From contig NZ_JAAKZF010000021.1 of the NCBI RefSeq assembly GCF_011045125.1, positions 17,585 through 81,584 on the forward strand: a stretch of 64,000 nt of DNA, given 5' to 3'. The position numbers and the translations under genes were made by a program. The DNA comes from Allomesorhizobium camelthorni. GTDB lineage: Bacteria; Pseudomonadota; Alphaproteobacteria; Rhizobiales; Rhizobiaceae. The notes under the pieces are model-generated. The model worked only from the letters and a program-made list of their open reading frames with translations. It was not told where the DNA came from and did not search any database. Within the stretch, counting starts at the first letter, position 1. Each line of letters opens with the position of its first letter. This document shows, piece by piece, positions 9,802 through 17,061 of this stretch.

Positions 9802-10661
9802 GCCTGGCCTCCCATGCGGGTCAGGCGGCTTCTTGGATCGATATACTCGTTCATCGAAACCGAAAGCAGGTAGAGCCCCAGGAAGGTCATAATGACCAGG
9901 ACGACGGGGAAAAAGATCCACCACCAGACGCCGGCGACCATCGCGGTGTGCTGGTTGGCCCAGTAGATCATCGTGCCGATCGTCGGCGTCTCGATATTGG
10001 TGAAGCCGATCACCGAAAGCGTCACCTCCAGGCCGATCGACCAGTTCATATTGTTGAGCGTGGTCGAGAAGACGATGGGCAGGACATAAGGCAGATGCTC
10101 CTCCACGAGGATCTGCCGCGTGCTCATGCCTGAAAAGACGCTCATCGCGGTGAACTCGCGCGTCCTGAGGCTGAGCGCCACCGAGCGAATGAGTCGCGCG
10201 TCGTACGGCCAGCCGAGCGACGCCATGGCGATGGCCAGCATCGGCCACGACATGTTGTCGCGCATCATGAAGAAGAACAGCACCAGGATAGGAAACAGCG
10301 GGATCACGACGAAGGTGTCGTTGATCGTCATCAGGATGCGATCGGTAATGCCGCCGGCATAGCCTGCGACCAGCCCGATCAGCAGCGACAGGACGCGGCT
10401 CATCAAGGCGACGGAAATGCCGAAGAGCAGCGAGTTGCGGATGGCCACCGTAAGCTGCCAGAACACATCCTGCCCGCGCGAATTGGTGCCGAATGGATAC
10501 GCCCAAGATGGAGGTGCGTCAGGCGCGACGACATAAATGTCCATCGGTGGATAGGGCGAGAATAACGAGGCGGCCGCGAAAGCGAAAACAATCAGGATCA
10601 GGATCGCGCCGAGCGCGAATTCGAGATTATAGCGGAAGAGGTCGCGGACTGTCTTCAGCAT
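9798..10661 (-). CDS. ABC transporter permease (DppC/OppC type)
   Basis: 287 residues with about six membrane segments and the N-terminal OppC-type hydrophobic helix (FALGAILILIVFAFAAASLFSPY). The EAA-type loop is less regular than in MalG proteins but lies at the normal place (SLRTREFTAMSVFSGMSTRQ). Four bases separate it from the DppB-type gene upstream and it overlaps the ATPase start downstream by ATGA, so it lies inside a tight operon. It forms the channel with the 10666-11667 product. Confidence 0.9.
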   Translation of the reverse strand: MLKTVRDLFRYNLEFALGAILILIVFAFAAASLFSPYPPMDIYVVAPDAPPSWAYPFGTNSRGQDVFWQLTVAIRNSLLFGISVALMSRVLSLLIGLVAGYAGGITDRILMTINDTFVVIPLFPILVLFFFMMRDNMSWPMLAIAMASLGWPYDARLIRSVALSLRTREFTAMSVFSGMSTRQILVEEHLPYVLPIVFSTTLNNMNWSIGLEVTLSVIGFTNIETPTIGTMIYWANQHTAMVAGVWWWIFFPVVLVIMTFLGLYLLSVSMNEYIDPRSRLTRMGGQA

Positions 10662-10665
10662 CAGG

Positions 10666-11667
10666 TCAGCTCCGCGCCACGCGGGGATCGAGCAGCGGGT
10701 AGATGATGTCTATGACCAGGATTGCCGCCGCCACCGCGATGATCGACACGGATGTGATGCCGAGCACCAGGCTGTAGTCGCCCGAATTCACGGCCCGCAC
10801 CAGCAGCGTGCCGATGCCGGGGTAGCCGAAGACGAATTCGGTGATGATTGCGCCGTTGAAGATGGCGCCAAGCGACAAAGCCAGGCCCGTCACCTGCGGC
10901 GAAAGCGCATTGCGCATGACGTAGGAGAACAGGATGCGGCGGCGGTCGACGCCGCCGAGCTCGGCATAGGTGACGTAGTCTTCCGTCACGATGTTGGAGA
11001 CGAGCGAGCGCATGCCGATGAACCACGCGCCTAGCCCGACCAGCACGAGCGACAGCGCGGGCAGGATGGAATGCTTGACGATGCTGGCGGCAAAGGCAAG
11101 GCCTTGCCGGTCGATGTTCATCTCGGCGCCGCCGCTGATCGGAAGGATCGGCCAGAGGAAGCCGAAGACGACGAGGAGAATGAAGGCAACGATGTAGTAG
11201 GGAATCGGCTGCAGGCTCATGGCCAGAATGCCCAAGGCCTTTAGCAGGCTGTTCTTGCGATAGTAGCCGGCGAGGCCGCCGAGAAAATTGCCGACTACCC
11301 AGGCGATAAGCGTCGAGCAGACGAGCAGGCCGAGCGTCCATGGCAGCGCCTGCCAGATCAGCGTCGAGACCGGCGTCGGAAACGCCGACAGCGACGGCCC
11401 GAAGTCGCCCGTCGCCATGCGCCTCCAGAAGGAGACGTACTGCTCCCAGGCCGAACCTTCGAGACCATAGAGCTCGCGCAGCGTCTTGCGCATCACCTCG
11501 ACCATCTCGGGGCTGGACTGGCCGAACATTGTGACGGAACTGATCGCCTGCTCGACGGGATCGACCGGCGTGAGGTGGGTGATGAGATAGGCGATGTTGA
11601 TGCCGATGAAGACGACCAGAATGAACTGCGCGAAGCGTCTGACGAGATAGAGCGCGTAGGTTCTCAT
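10666..11667 (-). CDS. ABC transporter permease (DppB/OppB type)
   Basis: 333 residues, standard length. The N-terminus YALYLVRRFAQFILVVFIGINIAYLITHL is the typical DppB start, and the C-terminal half has the binding-protein-dependent transport domain with VTEDYVTYAELGGVDRRRI and GYPGIGTLLVRAV. It follows the substrate-binding protein gene by 90 bases. Together with the DppC-type subunit it makes the membrane pore. Confidence 0.92.
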   Translation of the reverse strand: MRTYALYLVRRFAQFILVVFIGINIAYLITHLTPVDPVEQAISSVTMFGQSSPEMVEVMRKTLRELYGLEGSAWEQYVSFWRRMATGDFGPSLSAFPTPVSTLIWQALPWTLGLLVCSTLIAWVVGNFLGGLAGYYRKNSLLKALGILAMSLQPIPYYIVAFILLVVFGFLWPILPISGGAEMNIDRQGLAFAASIVKHSILPALSLVLVGLGAWFIGMRSLVSNIVTEDYVTYAELGGVDRRRILFSYVMRNALSPQVTGLALSLGAIFNGAIITEFVFGYPGIGTLLVRAVNSGDYSLVLGITSVSIIAVAAAILVIDIIYPLLDPRVARS

Positions 11668-11757
11668 CGCTTCGACCGTGCCGCGGCTTGGATCATGTCA
11701 TCTTGCACCTGTTCGCGAGCGAGGCGGGGGAGTGCCGCCTCGCTCGCCTGTCCGCCG

Positions 11758-13647
11758 CTACTGGGCCTTGGCGGGCTTCAGCCTGACGAACATGTATTTG
11801 GTGTTCGCCCAGTTCGAGACCGGGTTGGTGTAGGGATCATCCGCGCTCGGGTATCCCGTCCAGTAGGTCGTATCCATCATCGTGAACACATTGTACGACA
11901 TCAGCGGGATGATAGGCATCTCCCTGACCGCGAGCTTGATGTATTCCTGGCCGAGTTCCTTCACCTTCGGATCGTCGAAGTCGATCGTGCGGATCTCCTC
12001 GATGATCTTGTCGAGCTCCGGATGCGTCCAGCGCTGGCGATTGCGCGGCGGCTGACGCTCGCCGCGCGGCTTCAGGAATTCCGAGTGCCAGCTGTCGAGG
12101 AAGAAGGACAGGTCGGGGTGGCCGCCCCAGGTCTCCACGCTCCAGGCGATCGCGGCCTCGAAGTCGCCCGATTCGACGCGCGGGAAGAAGTCGGATGGAT
12201 AGGCCTGCGTCTTGGCGTCGATGCCGAACTGACGCCATTGCTGCACGATCATGGTGCCTGCGCGCGTCATTACCGGCCGCTGGTCGCCTTCGACCAGAAG
12301 CGTGATCGAGAAGGGCGTGCCGTCCGGCTTCAGCCATTGGTCGCCCTGCTTCGTGAAGCCGGCGCGCTCGAGAAGCTGGGTGGCGGCCTCCGGGTCAGGT
12401 TTCCACCAGCCGCGGCCGATGGCCTTTGCGATCTCCTTGGGATCGGTCGGGATCTGCTCGCCCATCGACGGCCGCAGCATGTCGGCGATCTGCTGGCCGA
12501 CGGTCGGGTCGTAAGGCTTGTATTTCTGCTTGCCCGTGTCGATCTCGAAGTCGGTCAGCCACTGCTCCAGCGGATCGAAATAATACTCGCCGTAAAGGCC
12601 GGTCGGCGGAACACCGATCGCCGAGATCGTCGCCGCGCCGCGGTAGGAGGCCATCGACACCGCCTTGATGTCGATGAGCAGCGCCAGCGCCCAGCGCACG
12701 TCGGCGTTCTGGAACGGCTCGACCTGATGGTTGAACATGACCGCCGGAAGCGTCGGATCGGGATGGGCGTAGGGGAAGCCCTTGAACCAGCCCTGCGAGG
12801 TCGGCGACTGCTTGATCAGCGTGAACACGCCTTCGGGCGAAGTGTCGTGGATGATGTCGAGCTGGTGGTTGAGCTGCAGGATCACGCGCTTGTCGGGCGG
12901 GCCCGGGTCGATATAGGCGGCATATTTCGGGCCCGGTTCGCCATGGCGGGCAAGCGACGTGCGTTGCCAATCCTCGCGTTTTTCCCAGATGTACCATTTG
13001 CCGTTCGGGTCGAAGCTGTGAAGCTTGTAGGGACCAATCGTGACCGGCGGATTGAAGTCGAACTTGGTCGGGTCTTCCACCTTTTCGAACACATGCTTCG
13101 GCATGATCCAGGCTGCGTTCCAACGCACCGTGAAGGTGGCGTGGAAGCGGGAATTGGGCCGCTTCAGCTTGAACACCACGGTGCGCTTGTCCGGCGCCGT
13201 CACGGTGTCGACGCTCGCCAGGAAGACGGGACCCCAGATCATGCCGGGATTCTTCATCTGTGTCTGGACCGTGAAGACGACATCGTCGGCGGTGAACTCC
13301 ACGCCGTCGCTCCAGAAGATGCCGTCCCGGAGCTTGACCGTCATCTCGGTGAAATCGGCATTGTATTGCGGCTTGTCGGCGGCGAGCGAATTGTCCCACA
13401 CGCCGTCAAGCCCGGCATCGGGATCGATATACCAGAGCGTATCCATGCCGAGCTGCTGCAACCCGTTGGAGTTGCCGCCGCGCGCCACCATCCAGATGTT
13501 GAACCAGGGCGGGTTGGTGATCGTGCCCTGCGGGTTTTCGATGATGATGGTCTCTTCGCGCGGCAGGTTCGAGATGCCTTGAGCAAGCGCGGAAGTTGCC
13601 ACCAACCACGCGCTCGCGAAGAACGCCAAGACTCGCATGATGCGCAT
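11758..13647 (-). CDS. ABC transporter substrate-binding protein, family 5 (oligosaccharide or peptide)
   Basis: 629 residues from the ATG at 13645-13647 (GGGAGGA seven bases upstream); the ATG two codons earlier touches the Shine-Dalgarno sequence and is less likely. The signal peptide is RVLAFFASAWLVATSALAQG. The mature protein has SBP_bac_5 traits: VKLRDGIFWSDGVEFTADDV and NPVSNWANT near the end. Family 5 proteins above 600 residues in rhizobia often bind oligosaccharides. It heads the transporter operon, and the promoter region holds the motif shared with the GH51 and regulator genes, which suggests arabinose-containing oligosaccharides as ligand (inference). Confidence 0.88.
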   Translation of the reverse strand: MRIMRVLAFFASAWLVATSALAQGISNLPREETIIIENPQGTITNPPWFNIWMVARGGNSNGLQQLGMDTLWYIDPDAGLDGVWDNSLAADKPQYNADFTEMTVKLRDGIFWSDGVEFTADDVVFTVQTQMKNPGMIWGPVFLASVDTVTAPDKRTVVFKLKRPNSRFHATFTVRWNAAWIMPKHVFEKVEDPTKFDFNPPVTIGPYKLHSFDPNGKWYIWEKREDWQRTSLARHGEPGPKYAAYIDPGPPDKRVILQLNHQLDIIHDTSPEGVFTLIKQSPTSQGWFKGFPYAHPDPTLPAVMFNHQVEPFQNADVRWALALLIDIKAVSMASYRGAATISAIGVPPTGLYGEYYFDPLEQWLTDFEIDTGKQKYKPYDPTVGQQIADMLRPSMGEQIPTDPKEIAKAIGRGWWKPDPEAATQLLERAGFTKQGDQWLKPDGTPFSITLLVEGDQRPVMTRAGTMIVQQWRQFGIDAKTQAYPSDFFPRVESGDFEAAIAWSVETWGGHPDLSFFLDSWHSEFLKPRGERQPPRNRQRWTHPELDKIIEEIRTIDFDDPKVKELGQEYIKLAVREMPIIPLMSYNVFTMMDTTYWTGYPSADDPYTNPVSNWANTKYMFVRLKPAKAQ

Positions 13648-13747
13648 CGTCATTCCTCCCTTTGCCAGTCGCACCGGTGATGCGATGGCTTGTTGTCGTT
13701 GGGGAAGGAGGCTAACCCGGGGACCATAGCTGGTCAATAGAACCTGA

Positions 13748-13768
13748 TACATATCGTAATGTCTGATA
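13748..13768. promoter_or_regulatory. Operator-like motif upstream of the binding-protein gene
   Basis: ATCGTAATGTCTGAT (13753-13767), preceded by TACAT, matches the reverse-strand form of the motifs before the GH51 gene and the regulator. It lies about 100 bases upstream of the start of the family 5 binding protein. The common core is an imperfect inverted repeat, ATC then AA/AT then TC then GAT, 15 bp long. Confidence 0.5.
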
Positions 13769-13858
13769 TGAACTCAGTGACAATCCCGGATTGTTACTTC
13801 CTTCCGTTCGAGTGCCGCCGGGCGCGCCGTCGAAGGCACGCGGCGTGGCGAGAAAAAA

Positions 13859-15367
13859 TCACACCGACAGCCGGATGAGGTTGTAGGAGCGCGGCTTGAG
13901 GCGACACAAAACCCGGCCCTCCTCGACCACCGAGCCGTTCTGCAATTGCGGTTTCACCACATCCGGTGCGTCGGCGCTGTTCACCGCCTTCAGGTCCGGA
14001 TGATGGATGAGGATGTGCTCGATCAGCCGGGCCGACGGAAAACCTGCAAGGTCGACCGTGAGTTCGGCTTCCTCGTCCGGATGCTTGTTGACGACAAACA
14101 GCGCTATCGTCTTGCCCGCCTGGTCATGAACCGCCGCGACATCGATATACGGCACGTCGTCGGCCGCCTTGGCGTCGTAGCGCGGCGCATCGAGCGCGAC
14201 AGCTAGGCTTTCGCCGCGCCCATGCCGCGAGGCGAGCAGGTAGGGGTAGTAGATCGTGTGCCGGAAGGCCCGCCCGCCGCGCTCGGTGGTAATCGGGGCG
14301 ATGGCGTTGACGAGCTGAGCTATGCAGGCGATCCGCACGCGGTCGGCGTGGCGGATGAAGGTGTTGAGAATGCAGCCGACGACGAGCACGTCCTCGAAAT
14401 TATAGACCTCCTCGAGCAGCGCCGGCGCCGCCGGCCAATCCCAGTTCTTGAAATTGTCGTTGTCCTGGCGGCGGCAGTGATACCAGACGTTCCATTCGTC
14501 GAAGGAGATGTAGATGTCCTTCTTCGACCGCTTCTTGGCCTTCACATAGTCGATCACGCCGCTGACCGTCTGGATGTAGCGGTCGAGGATCACCGGCTTG
14601 GCGAGGAAATTGAGATAATCGTCCTCGTAATTCTCGAAATACATATGCAGCGACAGGTAATCGACATTGTCGTAGCACTCGTCGAGGACGTCGGCTTCCC
14701 ATTGCGGATAGGTCGGCATGAATGAGTGCGAACTGCCGCAGGCGACAAGCTGCAGCGTCGGGTCGAACGCCTTCATCGCCTTCGCCGTCTCGTTGGCGAT
14801 GCGGCCGTATTCGTAGGCTGTCTTGTGCCCGACCTGCCACGGCCCGTCCATTTCGTTGCCGAGGCACCACAGGCGCACGTCATACGGTTCGCGCCGGCCG
14901 TTCTTGATACGCAGGTCACTCCAGCGGCTGCCGCCCGAGTGGTTGCAGTATTCGAGCAGACCGCGCGCCTCATCGAGACCGCGCGAGCCGAGATTGACGG
15001 CAAGCATCAGCTCGGTGCCCGCCGCCTCGCACCATGCCGCGAACTCGTCGATGCCGACCTCGTTGGTCTCCTTCGTTCGCCAGGCATAGTCCAGCGTGAC
15101 TGGCCGTCTCTCCTTCGGCCCGATCCCGTCCTCCCAATTATAGGCGGAGACGAAATTGCCGCCGGGGTAGCGCGTGACCGGGACGTTCAGCTCCCGCACC
15201 ATCTCGATCACGTCGCGGCGGAACCCGTGCTCGTCGGCGGCAGGATGGCCGGGCTCGTAGATGCCGGTGTAGATCGCCCGCCCGAGATGCTCCAGAAACG
15301 CGCCGTAGACGCGGTCGTCGATCCGGCCGATGCGAAACTCCTTGTGGACGACAGCTTTCGCCTTCAT
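13859..15367 (-). CDS. abfA: Alpha-L-arabinofuranosidase, GH51
   Basis: 502 residues, the usual length of intracellular bacterial GH51 enzymes, with no signal peptide. The motif GNEMDGPW carries the expected acid/base Glu at residue 172 and SFDEWNVWY carries the expected nucleophile Glu at residue 291. YPGGNFVSAYNWEDGIG and the C-terminal LKPRSYNLIRLSV are also typical. It removes non-reducing arabinofuranosyl residues from imported arabino-oligosaccharides in the cytoplasm. It sits between the transporter operon and the regulator, with a shared operator-like motif 18-32 bases before its start. It is the strongest evidence for the substrate of this locus. Confidence 0.94.
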   Translation of the reverse strand: MKAKAVVHKEFRIGRIDDRVYGAFLEHLGRAIYTGIYEPGHPAADEHGFRRDVIEMVRELNVPVTRYPGGNFVSAYNWEDGIGPKERRPVTLDYAWRTKETNEVGIDEFAAWCEAAGTELMLAVNLGSRGLDEARGLLEYCNHSGGSRWSDLRIKNGRREPYDVRLWCLGNEMDGPWQVGHKTAYEYGRIANETAKAMKAFDPTLQLVACGSSHSFMPTYPQWEADVLDECYDNVDYLSLHMYFENYEDDYLNFLAKPVILDRYIQTVSGVIDYVKAKKRSKKDIYISFDEWNVWYHCRRQDNDNFKNWDWPAAPALLEEVYNFEDVLVVGCILNTFIRHADRVRIACIAQLVNAIAPITTERGGRAFRHTIYYPYLLASRHGRGESLAVALDAPRYDAKAADDVPYIDVAAVHDQAGKTIALFVVNKHPDEEAELTVDLAGFPSARLIEHILIHHPDLKAVNSADAPDVVKPQLQNGSVVEEGRVLCRLKPRSYNLIRLSV

Positions 15368-15384
15368 CGCGTTCCCCTGACTGT

Positions 15385-15399
15385 ATCAAATATTCGGAT
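15385..15399. promoter_or_regulatory. Operator-like motif upstream of the arabinofuranosidase gene
   Basis: ATCAAATATTCGGAT, preceded by CTGT and followed a few bases on by TACC, is nearly identical in core and flanks to the motif at 16515-16529. A partial second copy (GCAATATCTGATC) follows at 15408-15420. It lies directly upstream of the GH51 start, where a repressor would block transcription. Confidence 0.55.
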
Positions 15400-15507
15400 A
15401 TGTACCCGCAATATCTGATCCTGAACAGGGTGGGTGAGTCAACCCGTCTTAGCCGGGTCGCGGAAGACAGAAGGAGCAATCGAGCGGCGGTGCGCCGTTC
15501 AGTCAGT

Positions 15508-16482
15508 TCAGGCGGGGGCGTTGGCGCGTTCGGAGTCCCGCCGAATGTGCAGGCGCAGGATGATGTCCTGATCGTGATTACCGAAACCCTTGCCGAAGAT
15601 GTTCACGCCGCCCGGATGCTCGGCGTGTTCGTCGATGCCGACCCGCAGGCGGATTGAATGGTGCTCCGCGAGGTGAAGCTGATTGAGCGTCACGTCCGAG
15701 GTCTTTTCGCCGTCGAGGTAGCTCCCATCGGCGGTGATCTTCCATGTCTTCAGATGGCCGTATTGCGAGCCTTCGAGCTTCCACCAGCGCGGCGTGTAGA
15801 TGCCGCGCTTGTCGCCGAAATCGCCGGGCGAGGTCCAGGTGCCGACCAGCACGTCGTTTACCCAGACACTGACGTCGGAAGGCCAGTTGGCGTTGGTGCC
15901 GGGCACTTCCGAGGACAGTTCCATGCTGAACTCGAGCGCCTCGATCTCGGCCTGCAGGATTTTTGCGTTGTTCGGAAACTTGTACTCGACATGGCCGCGC
16001 TCGAACCAGATCAGCCCCGCTTTCATCCGGTCCGGGTCGAGGAAGAAATCAGGCACGTCAAGGAGGCCGATGATGGCCTCGCTCGAGCACAGGCCGCAGG
16101 GCGGCGATACGCTGCAATTGGTGTAGAGGCCGAGCGGCATCGAGAGTTCGATGACGTTCGACCTGGTCTTGAGATCGTAGTCGTCGAAGCGCAGCACGAT
16201 TTCGTCGAAGCGCGCCGCGCAAATCTTTTGCTGGCCCTTGGTCGCCTTCACCGTCTCGGTGCGGATCAAATCGCAGCTTTCCAGCACCTGAACGTTGGTC
16301 GCGACCGTCGACTGCGGCAGCGACAGCGCGTCGCTGATCTCGTTGACGTTGAGCGGTCCGCGCGAATGCAGGAGCTTGAGGATGCTGATCCGTACAGGAG
16401 ACGAAAGGCCCTTCAGCACCTCCAGCCCGTCCTCGGCATTGATCGTCAGGAAGTTGCGGTTGTTCTTGAGCGGAAGGTCCAT
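15508..16482 (-). CDS. Winged-helix (ArsR-like) transcriptional regulator with C-terminal ligand domain
   Basis: 324 residues. Residues about 15-85 form an ArsR-type winged helix (VLKGLSSPVRISILKLLHS, then NEISDALSLPQSTVATNVQVLE with the recognition helix). The remaining 230 residues are predicted to be mostly beta and Trp-rich and include a CSVSPPCGLCSSE cysteine cluster; no catalytic motif is seen, so a ligand-sensing role is inferred. It is not an arsenic sensor of the small ArsR class, which has only about 110 residues. It lies 33 bases after soxG on the same strand, but the operator-like motif in that junction and the GH51 gene next to it suggest it controls the arabinoside regulon and itself. 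Confidence 0.75.
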   Translation of the reverse strand: MDLPLKNNRNFLTINAEDGLEVLKGLSSPVRISILKLLHSRGPLNVNEISDALSLPQSTVATNVQVLESCDLIRTETVKATKGQQKICAARFDEIVLRFDDYDLKTRSNVIELSMPLGLYTNCSVSPPCGLCSSEAIIGLLDVPDFFLDPDRMKAGLIWFERGHVEYKFPNNAKILQAEIEALEFSMELSSEVPGTNANWPSDVSVWVNDVLVGTWTSPGDFGDKRGIYTPRWWKLEGSQYGHLKTWKITADGSYLDGEKTSDVTLNQLHLAEHHSIRLRVGIDEHAEHPGGVNIFGKGFGNHDQDIILRLHIRRDSERANAPA

Positions 16483-16514
16483 GGCGCATCCAAAGCGCGT
16501 TGCAGCGCAACTGT

Positions 16515-16529
16515 ATCAGAATTTCGGAT
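16515..16529. promoter_or_regulatory. Operator-like motif upstream of the winged-helix regulator
   Basis: ATCAGAATTTCGGAT reads as a near-perfect inverted repeat around a central T, with CTGT before it and TACC after it, as in the GH51 copy. A partial second copy (CAGAATTGTCCGAT) follows at 16536-16549. The site overlaps the stop codon of soxG and lies 33 bases from the regulator start, consistent with autoregulation. Confidence 0.55.
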
Positions 16530-17061
16530 GCATACCAGAATTGTCCGATCCTTCAAGTTCAACTCCCCCGGCACTGTCCTTGAGCCAGTCCAGAATGCTT
16601 CGGGAGAAGCTTCGCGGGACGATAAGTTCGCACTCGGCTTCGCCCGTTCGGACGAAAAGCACCGGGACGCCGTGGAACGAGGTCTGTATAGCTTTGCCAG
16701 GCGCCACGGCCTGTGAGCGCCAGTCGACGGCGATGCAACCGGCGAGAACACCCGGTAGGCGGTCACCGCACAGCCGAACTCGTATGCGGCCCTCGCCGAG
16801 GTGGGTCAGCGCACCCAGATCCGGATCCACCTCGACCGATGGCCCGCCGGAGGTGTCGTAGAGCAGCCAGAATCGGCGCGGCGCAACCTTGATCGCTCGC
16901 AGGCTTGGCTGGCGAACCGTTTCGCCGACCGTAGCGGGGAGCGCAATCCCGAACGTCCGCGACAGGTCCGATTGGAATTGCTCAAACGTGCCATCCCACG
17001 CCTCGATCTGCACGAGCAGACAGTCCGCAACCGAAAGCTCCAATGCGGAAACTTCAGCCAC
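16516..17061 (-). CDS. soxG: Sarcosine oxidase gamma subunit
   Basis: 181 residues from GTG 17061, which overlaps the end of soxA by eight bases and has GGAAGGA upstream; the longer frame from 17103 would run about 50 bases into soxA. The protein has the gamma-subunit pattern (LSRTFGIALPATVGET, RVAPRRFWLLYD, then GEAECELIVPRSFSRSILDWL). The subunit helps assemble the alpha-beta-gamma-delta enzyme that oxidatively demethylates sarcosine to glycine in the cytoplasm. It is the last gene of the soxBDAG cluster. Confidence 0.85.
   Translation of the reverse strand: MAEVSALELSVADCLLVQIEAWDGTFEQFQSDLSRTFGIALPATVGETVRQPSLRAIKVAPRRFWLLYDTSGGPSVEVDPDLGALTHLGEGRIRVRLCGDRLPGVLAGCIAVDWRSQAVAPGKAIQTSFHGVPVLFVRTGEAECELIVPRSFSRSILDWLKDSAGGVELEGSDNSGMHPKF

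Noticed and set aside
8737..10506. Apparent permease-ATPase fusion of 589 residues
   Set aside because: The upstream part is out of frame with the permease gene it overlaps; ATG 9801 gives a normal ATPase with an ATGA overlap.
11575..13680. Open frame of about 700 codons opposite the family 5 binding protein
   Set aside because: It is the antisense shadow of a clear SBP_bac_5 gene with signal peptide and ribosome site; its own translation shows no domain.
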